Both the position numbers and the translations under genes were made by a program. 64,000 nt of DNA from Kutzneria viridogrisea (GTDB lineage: Bacteria > Actinomycetota > Actinomycetes > Mycobacteriales > Pseudonocardiaceae). A model generated the notes under the pieces. It saw only the letters and a program-made list of their open reading frames with translations, did not search any database and had not been told where the DNA came from. The stretch lies in the NCBI GenBank assembly GCA_014138725.1, contig JACJID010000002.1:1440001-1504000 (forward strand), read 5' to 3'. Below, one piece after another: positions 54,401-64,000 of the stretch (its first letter is position 1; every line of letters begins with the position of its first letter).

Positions 54401-55736
54401 CCGACCTGAGCCAGTTGCACGAGCGGCTGCGCGAGTGGCTGCCCGGCCAGCGCTGGTTCGGCGCCAAGAACCGGGCCGTCGGCGCGGTCACCACCAAGCA
54501 GGTGGTGACCCTGGTCGAGGGCGAGCCTGGATTAGTACACGTCGTGGTGTCCGTGGCCGACGGCGAGGACTACCAGCTGCTGATCGGCCTGCGCACCGAA
54601 CTGCCCGAGCACCTGGAGCACGCACGGATCGGCGTGCTGAACGGGCAGGTCTGCTACGAGGCGGCCTTCGACTCCGAGCTGACCTCCCACCTGCTGGGGC
54701 TGATCGCCGAGGACAGCTGGGTGGGCGGCATCCACTTCGCGCCGGAGGGCGACGCGGGGCTCGACCCCGAACTGCGCGGGCGGCCGGTGGGCGTGGAGCA
54801 GTCCAACACCTCGCTGGTGTTCGGCAACCGGTACATCCTCAAGCTGTTCCGCAGGGTGGTCGCCGGGCCCAACCCCGACCTGCAACTGCACCGGGCCCTG
54901 TACTCGGTGGGCTCCAAGCACATCGCGCGCCCGCTGGGCGTGGTCACCGACGGCTTCGTGGTGCTGGGCATCATGCAGGAGTTCCTGCCCGCGGCGGCCG
55001 AGGGCTGGGCCATGGCCACCGCGAGCGTGCGGGACCTGATGGCCGAGGGCGACCTGCACGCCGAGGAGGTCGGCGGGGACTTCGCCGGCGAGGCGTACCG
55101 GCTCGGGCAGGCGGTCGGCGAGGTGCACGCGGACCTGCGGCGTGCACTGGGCGAGGACCGCGAGGACGAGCGGCGGCTGCACGAGGCGGTGGACGCCATG
55201 CACCGCAGGCTGGACGGGGTGCTGGCCGAGGTGCCCGAACTGGACAAGCACGAGCAGGCCCTGCGCGCGGCCTTCGAGCAGGCCCGCGCCGAGGGCACCC
55301 GCGTGCAGGTGCAGTACATCCACGGGGACCTGCACCTGGGCCAGGTGCTGCGCTCGCCAACCGGCTGGGTGCTGATCGACTTCGAGGGCGAGCCCGCGGC
55401 CCCGCTGGCCGAGCGCAACGCCCTGCGCTCGCCGCTGCGCGACGTGGCGGGCATGCTGCGCTCGTTCGACTACGCTGCGCACCAGATGCTGGTCGGTCAG
55501 GAGGACGACCACCAGCTCACGGTGCGCGCGCTGGAGTGGAGCGACCGCAACCGGGAGGCGTTCTGCGACGGGTACGCGGGCGTGGCGCCCGATCCCCGCG
55601 AACAGGCTCCCCTGTTGCGGGCGCTGGAGTTGGACAAGGCCGTGTACGAGGTGGCGTACGAGCACGGGAACCGACCCGAGTGGCTGGCCGTGCCGCTCGC
55701 GTCCATCGCCAGGATGACCGGAGGAGAGGACCAGCC

Positions 55737-55740
<4 letters not shown>
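54397..55740 (+). CDS. mak: Maltokinase
   Basis: A 447-aa ATP-dependent kinase that makes maltose-1-phosphate, the GlgE donor. GTG 54397 overlaps the treS TGA. The N-terminal [13 protein letters not shown] region and the phosphotransferase active site [16 protein letters not shown] with the metal-binding [17 protein letters not shown] are the family hallmarks; the [11 protein letters not shown] and [13 protein letters not shown] segments precede. Separate from TreS (no TreS-Mak fusion). It overlaps the glgB start (GTGA), so treS-mak-glgB is tightly coupled. Confidence 0.95.
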
Positions 55741-57905
<2,165 letters not shown>

Positions 57906-58034
57906 CCAGCGGCTAGGTCGAGCGGGCGCGCCGTGGGAGAATGGCAGCGGTCGCTCGACCAGTCTGCCGGGGAAATTCGCCTCGTTGCCGAAGTGTGACG
58001 CAACGACGTGCGTGGGAAGGACGTCTGAACAGTC

Positions 58035-59234
58035 ATGCGGAGGGTGCGAATCGTCGGTCTGGCTGCCATGGCCCTGTGCCTGGTGGCGTGCAGCGGGGGT
58101 GGCAACACGGTTGCCGGTGTCGGCAGTGCCAGCCCGACAACGGTGCCTGCCGCCAAGGTCAGCATCACCGCCGCGGGCGGGGACCAGGTCAACCCGAAGA
58201 CCCCGATCGTCATCAAGGCCACCGACGGCACGCTCAGCGCGGTCACGGTGACCAACCCGCAGTCGGGCAACAAGGTGGTCGGCGACTTCTCCGCCGACAA
58301 GACCACCTGGACCAGCAACGACACGCTGCGCTTCAGCGCTGTCTACCAGGTCGTGGCCACCGCGGTGAACAAGGAGGGCAAGTCGGTCGAGCAGAAGGGT
58401 GAGGTGCACACCCTCACCGCGACCGCCGTGGCCGCCCCCAGCCTGTTTCAGGCCCCGGACGTGGCCAACGACTTCGGGGTCGGGCTGATCATCGGCGTGA
58501 AGTTCGACCACGACGTGAACGACAAGGCCGCCGCCGAGAAGGCGCTCAAGGTGACCTCCACCCCGGCGCAGGGCGGCAGCTGGTACTGGGTGAGCAAGCG
58601 CGAGGCGCACTTCCGGCCCAAGCAGTACTGGCAGGCGGGCAGCACCGTGAAGCTGGAGACCGGGGTCTACGGGCAGGCCCTCGGTGACGGCACGTACGGC
58701 GGCCCGGACGTCTCGGCCACCTACAAGATCCACGACGCCTGGGTGGGCAAGGCCGACGGCAACACCCACCAGTTGCAGGCCTTCCACAACGGCGAGCTGG
58801 TGCGCACCGCGCCGACCAGCATGGGCAAGACGGCGAACACCCCGCCGCGCGGCCCGACCCCCACCTTCAACGGCACGCACGTGGTGCTGGGCAAGACCGC
58901 GCACATCATCATGGACTCCTGCACCTACGGCATCTGCGAGGGCCAGCCGGGCTACTACAAGGCCCCGGAGAACTGGGACGTGCAGATCTCCGGTGACGGC
59001 GAGTTCCTGCACGAGAACCTGGCCACCGTGAGCGTGCAGGGCAGCCAGAACGTGTCCAACGGCTGCCTGAACCTCAACACGGACAACGCCAAGTGGTTCT
59101 TCGACAACTTCAACATCGGCGACCCGATCGAGGTCACCAACTCCGGCGGCCCGCAGCTGGCCATCAACAACGGCCACGGGGACTGGGCCATCGACTGGGC
59201 CACCTGGCAGTCCGGCAGCGCCCTGCACGGTTGA
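58035..59234 (+). CDS. L,D-transpeptidase (YkuD domain), lipoprotein
   Basis: A 399-aa cell-wall enzyme expected to form 3-3 peptidoglycan crosslinks. Lipobox LVACS (lipidated Cys19) follows a signal peptide; two Ig-like domains (about 40-130 and 140-240) lead to the YkuD catalytic domain (~250-370), as in LdtMt2. The nucleophile is Cys344 in SNGCLNLN with His326 in FLHENLATV, spaced 18 as in LdtMt2. The conserved second His of SHGC is Asn342 here, an unusual change. ATG 58035. A terminator follows. Downstream of glgB by 129 bp but likely its own unit. Confidence 0.9.
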   Translation: MRRVRIVGLAAMALCLVACSGGGNTVAGVGSASPTTVPAAKVSITAAGGDQVNPKTPIVIKATDGTLSAVTVTNPQSGNKVVGDFSADKTTWTSNDTLRFSAVYQVVATAVNKEGKSVEQKGEVHTLTATAVAAPSLFQAPDVANDFGVGLIIGVKFDHDVNDKAAAEKALKVTSTPAQGGSWYWVSKREAHFRPKQYWQAGSTVKLETGVYGQALGDGTYGGPDVSATYKIHDAWVGKADGNTHQLQAFHNGELVRTAPTSMGKTANTPPRGPTPTFNGTHVVLGKTAHIIMDSCTYGICEGQPGYYKAPENWDVQISGDGEFLHENLATVSVQGSQNVSNGCLNLNTDNAKWFFDNFNIGDPIEVTNSGGPQLAINNGHGDWAIDWATWQSGSALHG

Positions 59235-59245
59235 TCCCGCGCACG

Positions 59246-59296
59246 TCATGAAAGTGCCGTATGAGACATCTGATGTCTCATACGGCACTTTCATGA
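59246..59296. terminator. Bidirectional terminator with 25-bp perfect palindrome
   Basis: TCATGAAAGTGCCGTATGAG... pairs with its exact reverse complement: arms 59246-59270 and 59272-59296 around a single T. The ends (ATGAAAGTGCC / GGCACTTTCAT) are of repeat family A, but the centre is unique. Separates convergent L,D-transpeptidase and DPBB genes. Confidence 0.85.
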
Positions 59297-59308
59297 CATG
59301 GGGCCGGG

Positions 59309-60148
59309 TCAGCCGACCTTTTCGATCACGGCGCGGCGGATCAGGAACTTGCCCTGCTCGCGGACCTGTTCGAAGGCCGCGGTGTTCAACAGCACGCAAC
59401 TGCCGGACACCGAGGTGACGGTGACGGTCGTGGACTTGTTGTTGTCCAGGTTGGTGACCTTCAGCTTGGTGCCCTGCGGGAACTGGTTGCTGGCGGCGGC
59501 CGGTGCGCCGCCCTCACCGGACAGGGTCACCGTGGATCCCTTGCACACCACGCCGTTGCCCGCGGGCGCGTTCGTCGCGGGCGGCGCGGCGGTGGGCTTC
59601 GCGGGCGGGTCGGCCGGAGCCGGTGCGCCACCGCCGTCACCCGCCGGGTCCTCGCTCAACCCGCAGCCCGCCGCGTCCAGCCGCTGCTGGATCAGCGACA
59701 CCACCTGACGCCGGTTGGCGATACGGGCCGCCGACTGCGAATCGGGGTGGGCCAGTTGGTCGGCGATGAACTTCTCGTTGTTGTCCAGCGCGGTCCGCAG
59801 GCCCTGGCAGTTCTCGGTCGCCTGACCGGTCTCCGAATTCGGCCCCGCCGTCACGTCCCTGGTACAGCCCGCGGCCTTGCGCCGCTGGTCGATCTGGTCG
59901 ATCACGGCCTGCCGGTTGGCGATGCGGGCCTTGGACTGGGCGTCGGGGTGCGCCTGCTGGTCGGCGATGAAGTTGAGGTTGTTCTGCAGGGCCGTGTCCA
60001 GGCCCTGGCAGTTCTCGGTCGCGGCCTGGCTGGTGCCGGACACCACGGCGAACCCGCCGCCGACCACCGCGGCCACCCCGAGCACGGCGGCGCTGCCGAG
60101 CACCGCGGCGCGCTTGCGGCTGGCGCTCACTCTGGTCAACAAGGACAT
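59309..60148 (-). CDS. Secreted protein with two ~60-residue repeats and a DPBB-like domain
   Basis: A 279-aa exported protein. GAGGAG precedes ATG 60148. After a signal peptide (~1-42), two repeats follow: each begins ATENCQGL, has helices with FIADQxAHPDxQS and ARIANR, and ends AAGC, so each carries a CxxxC-like cysteine pair. A linker rich in Pro/Ala leads to a C-terminal ~80-residue domain resembling a RlpA-like double-psi beta-barrel (GTKLKVTNLDNNKSTTVTV, SVSGSCVLLN). Cell-wall interaction is a reasonable guess; the catalytic Asp of RlpA is not clear. Convergent with the L,D-transpeptidase gene. Confidence 0.75.
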   Translation of the reverse strand: MSLLTRVSASRKRAAVLGSAAVLGVAAVVGGGFAVVSGTSQAATENCQGLDTALQNNLNFIADQQAHPDAQSKARIANRQAVIDQIDQRRKAAGCTRDVTAGPNSETGQATENCQGLRTALDNNEKFIADQLAHPDSQSAARIANRRQVVSLIQQRLDAAGCGLSEDPAGDGGGAPAPADPPAKPTAAPPATNAPAGNGVVCKGSTVTLSGEGGAPAAASNQFPQGTKLKVTNLDNNKSTTVTVTSVSGSCVLLNTAAFEQVREQGKFLIRRAVIEKVG

Positions 60149-60287
60149 GCACCGCTCCTCAGCACTGAAGGGTCGTGTTCGTCCGCTACCTACCGCTGCC
60201 GAGCTGGATTGGTTCAACCAAAGTTGGACCGGTTCGGGGGTTAACCGGGTGGGCGGGCCGCCCGGCACCTCCGTAAGGTGCGAAAAC

Positions 60288-61622
60288 GTGGGCGACGGGT
60301 GGTTCAACCGAGTGGTGCTCCGCCCGTTGGTCGCGGCGAGCACCTGGCGAGCGATGCTGCACCTGCTGGGTGCCTCGCTGTGGTCCACCGCGACAGTCGC
60401 GGTCCTGCTGACCGGCCTGCTGCTCTCAGTCGCCTCCGTGCCGCTGCTGTTCTACTTCATCTACGCGATCTTCTCGGTGTCCACCGTGTACAGCGGTATC
60501 GCCACGGCGCTGCTCGCGGCGTTGGTGCTGCTGATCGTGCCCGCGTTCGTGGCCACCGGCTACGTGGTGGACGGCTGCACCCGGTTGGAGTCCACCTGGT
60601 ACCGCAACGTGCTGGGGGTGGACCTGCCGGTGGCGCTGCGGCTGCCCACCGAGGACATGGGCCTGTGGCGCCGGTTCCGGACGATGATCACCGATGCCCT
60701 GCTGTGGCGGCTCGTGCTGTACACGGTCATCCGCTGGCCGCTGGCCCTGCTGACCGCCACCGCCGCGCTGGCCGCGTGGGTGGTGCCGCTGAGCATGGTG
60801 ATCGCGGGGGTCGGCTACTTCATCGCCTACTCGGTGAACACCCAGCGCGCCCCTGCCGAAGGCCTGCTGTCCTGGGTGCTGATGATCGTGGTTGTGCCGC
60901 TGGCCCCGTACGCCACGCGCCTGCTGACCCGGGTGCACGTCTGGCTGGCCAGGCGCTTCGTGAGCCGGATGTCGGCGGGCCAGCTGGAGGCGCGGGTCGG
61001 TGAGGTCGAGCAGCGCAGGCTGGACGCCATGGACGCGGCCGAGGCCGAGCGCCGCCGCATCGAGCGCAACCTGCACGACGGGGCGCAGCAGCAGCTGGTC
61101 GCGCTGGCGATGATGCTGGGCAGGGCGCGGCGCAAGTTCGACACCGACCCCGAGGGCACCAGGGCGCTGCTGGACGAGGCGCACCGCAACGCCAAGGAGG
61201 CCATCGTCGAACTGCGCGAACTGACCCGTGGCCTGGTGCCCCCGGTGCTGACCGACCGCGGGCTGGACGCCGCGCTGTCCGCGCTGGCCGCCCGCTCGCA
61301 GATCCCGGTCGCCGTGGAGTACGACGTGCCCGCGCGGGCGGGCCGCACCGTGGAGTCCATCGCCTACTTCATGATCTCCGAGTCGCTGGCCAACACCGCC
61401 AAGCACGCGCACGCCAGCCGGGCCTGCGTACTGGTCCGGCGCACCGGCGGGGTGCTGCGCGTGGAGGTCCGCGACGACGGGGTCGGCGGCGCCACCGCCA
61501 CCCCGGGGTCCGGGTTGGCCGGGCTGGCCGACCGGGCCGCCGGGGTGGACGGCACGCTGGCCGTCTACAGCCCCGAGGGCGGGCCGACCACCATCATCAT
61601 GGAGCTGCCGTGCGAATCGTGA
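60288..61622 (+). CDS. Sensor histidine kinase of a two-component system
   Basis: A 444-aa NarL/DesK-class kinase. GTG 60288 with AAGGTGC upstream. N-terminal membrane sensor of about six segments (~20-215, 'sensor' PF13796-like), then HisKA_3 dimerisation region RRRIERNLHDGAQQQLVALA with phospho-His263, and HATPase motifs ISESLANTAKHAHA and VRDDGVGGA, GSGLAGLADRA. Its end overlaps the response-regulator start by 13 bp. Divergent from the DPBB gene. Signal unknown. Confidence 0.92.
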   Translation: MGDGWFNRVVLRPLVAASTWRAMLHLLGASLWSTATVAVLLTGLLLSVASVPLLFYFIYAIFSVSTVYSGIATALLAALVLLIVPAFVATGYVVDGCTRLESTWYRNVLGVDLPVALRLPTEDMGLWRRFRTMITDALLWRLVLYTVIRWPLALLTATAALAAWVVPLSMVIAGVGYFIAYSVNTQRAPAEGLLSWVLMIVVVPLAPYATRLLTRVHVWLARRFVSRMSAGQLEARVGEVEQRRLDAMDAAEAERRRIERNLHDGAQQQLVALAMMLGRARRKFDTDPEGTRALLDEAHRNAKEAIVELRELTRGLVPPVLTDRGLDAALSALAARSQIPVAVEYDVPARAGRTVESIAYFMISESLANTAKHAHASRACVLVRRTGGVLRVEVRDDGVGGATATPGSGLAGLADRAAGVDGTLAVYSPEGGPTTIIMELPCES

Positions 61623-62254
61623 TCGCCGAGGACGCCGTGCTGCTGCGGCACGGGCTGAGCCTGCTGCTGACCGAGAACGACCACGAGGTGGTCGAGGCCG
61701 TGGACGACGCCGAGAAGCTGCTGCGCGCGGTCGGCGAGCACGCGCCCGACGTGGCCGTGGTCGACGTGCGCATGCCGCCCACGCACAGTGACGAGGGCCT
61801 GCGCGCCGCGCTGGTGATCCGCCAGCGGTGGCCGAGGACCGCCGTGCTCGTGCTGTCCCAGTACGTGGAGGAGCGCTACGCCTCCGACCTGATCACCGGC
61901 GAGCTGAACGGGATCGGCTACCTGCTCAAGGACCGGGTCGCCGACATCGACGAGTTCCTGTCCGCCCTGGAGCGGGTCGGCACGGGCGGCACCGTGTTCG
62001 ACCCCGAGGTCGTCGCCCAGATCCTCGCCCGCAGCCGCAAACAGGACCCGCTCAGCTCGCTCACCCCGCGCGAGCGCCAGGCCCTGGAGCTGATGGCGCA
62101 GGGCAGGTCCAACGCCGGTATCGCCGAGGGCCTGGTCATCACCGAGGGCGCCGTGGAGAAGTACGTGGCCAACATCTTCACCAAGCTCGGACTGCCCAAG
62201 GCGGGCACCGAACACCGCCGGGTGCTCGCCGTGCTGCGCTACCTGGAGAGCTGA
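61610..62254 (+). CDS. LuxR/NarL-type response regulator
   Basis: A 214-aa regulator starting at GTG 61610 within the kinase gene. Receiver domain: acidic pair IAEDAVLLR, phospho-acceptor Asp52 in VAVVDVRMPP, and the Lys in YLLKDRV. C-terminal HTH LuxR domain (~148-205): LTPRERQALELMAQGRSNAGIAE and VEKYVANIFTKLGLP. Pairs with the upstream kinase. A family-A hairpin terminator follows at 62264. Confidence 0.94.
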   Translation: MRIVIAEDAVLLRHGLSLLLTENDHEVVEAVDDAEKLLRAVGEHAPDVAVVDVRMPPTHSDEGLRAALVIRQRWPRTAVLVLSQYVEERYASDLITGELNGIGYLLKDRVADIDEFLSALERVGTGGTVFDPEVVAQILARSRKQDPLSSLTPRERQALELMAQGRSNAGIAEGLVITEGAVEKYVANIFTKLGLPKAGTEHRRVLAVLRYLES

Positions 62255-62263
62255 CGAGATTCG

Positions 62264-62312
62264 CGTGAAGGTGGCTTTCGCTGCGCTGAGCGCAGCGAAA
62301 GCCACCTTCACG
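62264..62312 (+). terminator. Terminator, repeat family A
   Basis: Perfect 23-bp inverted repeat (62264-62286 and 62290-62312, loop TGA) beginning CGTGAAGGTGGC, nearly identical to 2106-2154. Here it lies between two genes in the same direction, ending the two-component operon. Confidence 0.85.
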
Positions 62313-62334
62313 GCGCCTGTGCGAGGCTTGCGGG

Positions 62335-62970
62335 GTGGCGAGCGTGCAACGGCCGGACCTGGACCTGGAGCTGCTGACCGAGGCGGGCGGCGAGCTGAGC
62401 GGCGAGCTGGACCTGGACGAGCAGCGGGTGGTCGGCGGCGGCCAGCGGGGTGGGCACGGGCGGGGCAGGATCGTGTCCTCGCTGGTGGCGCGCACGGATC
62501 TGAGCGGGGCGCGGTTCGGCCCGCTGGAGCTGGTCGACTCGGTGCTGGAGGACGTGGACCTGTCGAACGCGGTGCTACAGGGCGTGCAGGTGCGCACGGT
62601 GGAGCTGCGCAACTGCCGGGCCATCGGCCTGACCCTGTCGGCGGACCGCAGCTCGGCGCTGTCGGTGCGGGACTGCCAGCTGGATTTCGCCTCGATCCAC
62701 CTGGAGCAGTCACGGGGCGGCGCGGCCTTCGTGGGCTGCTCGCTGCGGGAGGCGAGGCTGAGCGGGGACCTGGCCAAGGCGGTGTTCGAGGACTGCGACC
62801 TGACCGGCGCGGAGTTCCGGGCGACCGGCGCGAAGGGCTGTGACCTGCGCGGGTCCACGCTGACCGGGGCGCAGGGGCTGGGCGCGATGCGGGGCGCGGT
62901 GATCTCGCTGGAGCAGGCGGTGTCGATCGCGGCGGAGCTGGCGGCGGAGCTGGGCCTGGCGGTGCGCTGA
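62335..62970 (+). CDS. Pentapeptide-repeat protein
   Basis: A 211-aa right-handed quadrilateral beta-helix protein; residues ~50-180 show pentapeptide-like spacing of Leu/Phe every five residues (ARTDLSGARFGPLELVDSVL, ALSVRDCQLDFASIHLEQS, AVFEDCDLTGAEFR). Proteins of this kind can mimic DNA and bind gyrase, or serve other roles. GTG 62335. No neighbour explains its task. The repeat region is short and irregular. Confidence 0.8.
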   Translation: MASVQRPDLDLELLTEAGGELSGELDLDEQRVVGGGQRGGHGRGRIVSSLVARTDLSGARFGPLELVDSVLEDVDLSNAVLQGVQVRTVELRNCRAIGLTLSADRSSALSVRDCQLDFASIHLEQSRGGAAFVGCSLREARLSGDLAKAVFEDCDLTGAEFRATGAKGCDLRGSTLTGAQGLGAMRGAVISLEQAVSIAAELAAELGLAVR

Positions 62971-63093
62971 TCGGGGCGGGGCGGGAGCCAACGCCCACCA
63001 CCGCGCCGATCGGCGGCTGAGCCCGTTGCGCCGATCGTGACAGGGCCGTTCAGCCCGGGCCTCACCGCCGGCGGATCGGGCACACTGTGGGGC

Positions 63094-64000
63094 ATGCGAT
63101 CGTGGGGCCGTCTCAGCGCGGTGCTGGCCGGGCTGCTGCTGGTGACGGCCTGCGCCACGGCGATCCCGGGTGAGCCGATGAGCGCCTCGGGAGCGCTGGT
63201 GGGCTCGGTGGACCCGATCTTCGTGCAGGGCACGGACGGCAAGGACACCGACCAGTTGGCGGCCACGGCAGTGACCGACGTGCAGGAGTTCTGGCGGCAG
63301 ACCTTCCCCGCGGTGTTCGGCAAGCCCTGGAAGGACCTGTCGGGCGGCGTGTTCTCGGTGGACACCAGCGACCAGAAGGCCAAGGCCCCGCCCTGCACCC
63401 AGCAGGCGGCGGACGTGGAGGGCAACGCGTTCTACTGCCCGCAGAGCGACTCGGTGGCCTGGGACAGGGCGGCGCTGCTGCCGGTGCTGAGGGACCGGTT
63501 CGGGGACGCCTCGGTGGTGCTGGTGCTGGCGCACGAGCTGGGCCACGCGGTGCAGAGCCGCTCGGGGCTGACCCCGCAGGCGGAGCGGGCCGATCCGGAG
63601 CGGTACCCGACGATCCTGATCGAGACGATGGCCGACTGCTACGCGGGGGCGTTCGTGCGCTCGGTGGCCGAGGGCAAGGCCCAGCACCTGAGGATCAACC
63701 CGAGACAACTGGACCTGGCGCTGGGCGCGCTGGTGAGTTTCCGCGACCCGGTGGGCACGACCCAGTCGGCGGCGGGCGCGCACGGGGACGCGTTCGACCG
63801 GGTGTCGGCCTTCCAGGACGGCTACGGGCAGGGCGCGAAGCTGTGCGCGGGCATGACCGTGCAGAACCGGACCTTCACCCAGCGCGGGTTCACCAGCCAG
63901 CAGGACCTGGCCACCGGCGGCAACCTCAAGCTGGTGCAACTGGTCAGCCTGCTCACCCCGGACCTGAACAACTTCTTCGGCCAACTGGTGGGCACGGCCT
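63094..64000 (+). CDS. Neutral zinc metallopeptidase lipoprotein, C-terminus off the right edge
   Basis: A secreted lipoprotein protease that continues past the window; about 302 residues are visible. Signal peptide with lipobox VTACA (Cys20). The zinc motif HELGHAVQSRSG has HELGH at residues 147-151, and the third ligand is expected in the ETMADCYAGAF segment, as in YpfJ-like (putative neutral zinc metallopeptidase) proteins. ATG 63094. N-terminal half: LAATAVTDVQEFWRQTFPAVFGKPW. Its role may be cell-surface proteolysis. Confidence 0.88.
   Translation, partial: MRSWGRLSAVLAGLLLVTACATAIPGEPMSASGALVGSVDPIFVQGTDGKDTDQLAATAVTDVQEFWRQTFPAVFGKPWKDLSGGVFSVDTSDQKAKAPPCTQQAADVEGNAFYCPQSDSVAWDRAALLPVLRDRFGDASVVLVLAHELGHAVQSRSGLTPQAERADPERYPTILIETMADCYAGAFVRSVAEGKAQHLRINPRQLDLALGALVSFRDPVGTTQSAAGAHGDAFDRVSAFQDGYGQGAKLCAGMTVQNRTFTQRGFTSQQDLATGGNLKLVQLVSLLTPDLNNFFGQLVGTA

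Overview
The window is high-GC DNA with dense, gap-poor coding, frequent GTG/TTG starts, ATGA/GTGA-type overlaps and TTGTCCACA-type DnaA boxes. This points to an actinomycete. Family content (ngcEFG with a DasR-like site, a microbial transglutaminase, a cyclodipeptide synthase and the GlgE pathway) suggests a filamentous Pseudonocardiaceae-type organism; that placement is inference.

Layout. 0-9 kb: partial SGNH esterase; secreted transglutaminase with a coupled 95-aa partner; ngcEFG sugar importer; an unknown gene; an orphan membrane histidine kinase. 9-16.5 kb: mnmA, cysteine desulfurase, MFS exporter, PlsC and GNAT acyltransferases, etfB/etfA. 16.7-26.7 kb, an accessory stretch: DegV protein, cyclodipeptide synthase divergent from an NCS1 permease and rhodanese, subtilase, secreted thioredoxin-like protein, XRE-ATPase regulator, a PASTA lipoprotein flanked by two paralogous HTH proteins, and a 21-aa ORF coupled to a SUKH-like gene. 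27.3-38.2 kb: methyltransferase, GH57 branching enzyme, GT4 glucosyltransferase and LbH acyltransferase, then nucleoside hydrolase, an interrupted acid phosphatase, a DUF4232 lipoprotein, THUMP-like protein, methyltransferase, enoyl-CoA hydratase and ABC ATPase. From memory, mnmA through the ABC ATPase follows the M. tuberculosis Rv3024c-Rv3041c order (methylglucose lipopolysaccharide region), with the accessory stretch inserted. 38.3-58 kb: alpha-glucan metabolism (glgX, glgP, and the operon glgE-treS-mak-glgB), with an ECF sigma/VOC pair, a leader-peptide-controlled cysteine dioxygenase-rhodanese operon, a TPR-like membrane protein and a secreted protein between. 58-64 kb: L,D-transpeptidase, DPBB secreted protein, two-component system, pentapeptide-repeat protein, and a partial zinc metallopeptidase.

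How genes work together. TreS, maltokinase, GlgE and GlgB convert trehalose to maltose, maltose-1-phosphate and branched alpha-glucan; GlgP and GlgX degrade it. The GH57/GT4/methyltransferase genes would build a separate, methylated glucan. MnmA and the desulfurase cooperate in tRNA thiolation. EtfBA carries electrons from acyl-CoA oxidation.

Non-coding structure is prominent. Three families of intergenic inverted repeats (A: TGAAGGTGGC-type; B: GTGTCGGCGCTTCC-type; C: GGGACTCGC-type) recur mostly between convergent genes or at operon ends, and family C expands into a 21-bp tandem array at 45.2-45.65 kb. The leading candidates for undescribed biology are the transglutaminase/small-protein pair, the CDPS locus, the Cys-codon attenuator, and the HTH-paralog/PASTA and 21-aa-peptide/SUKH modules. 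No tRNA, rRNA, CRISPR or transposase was recognised.
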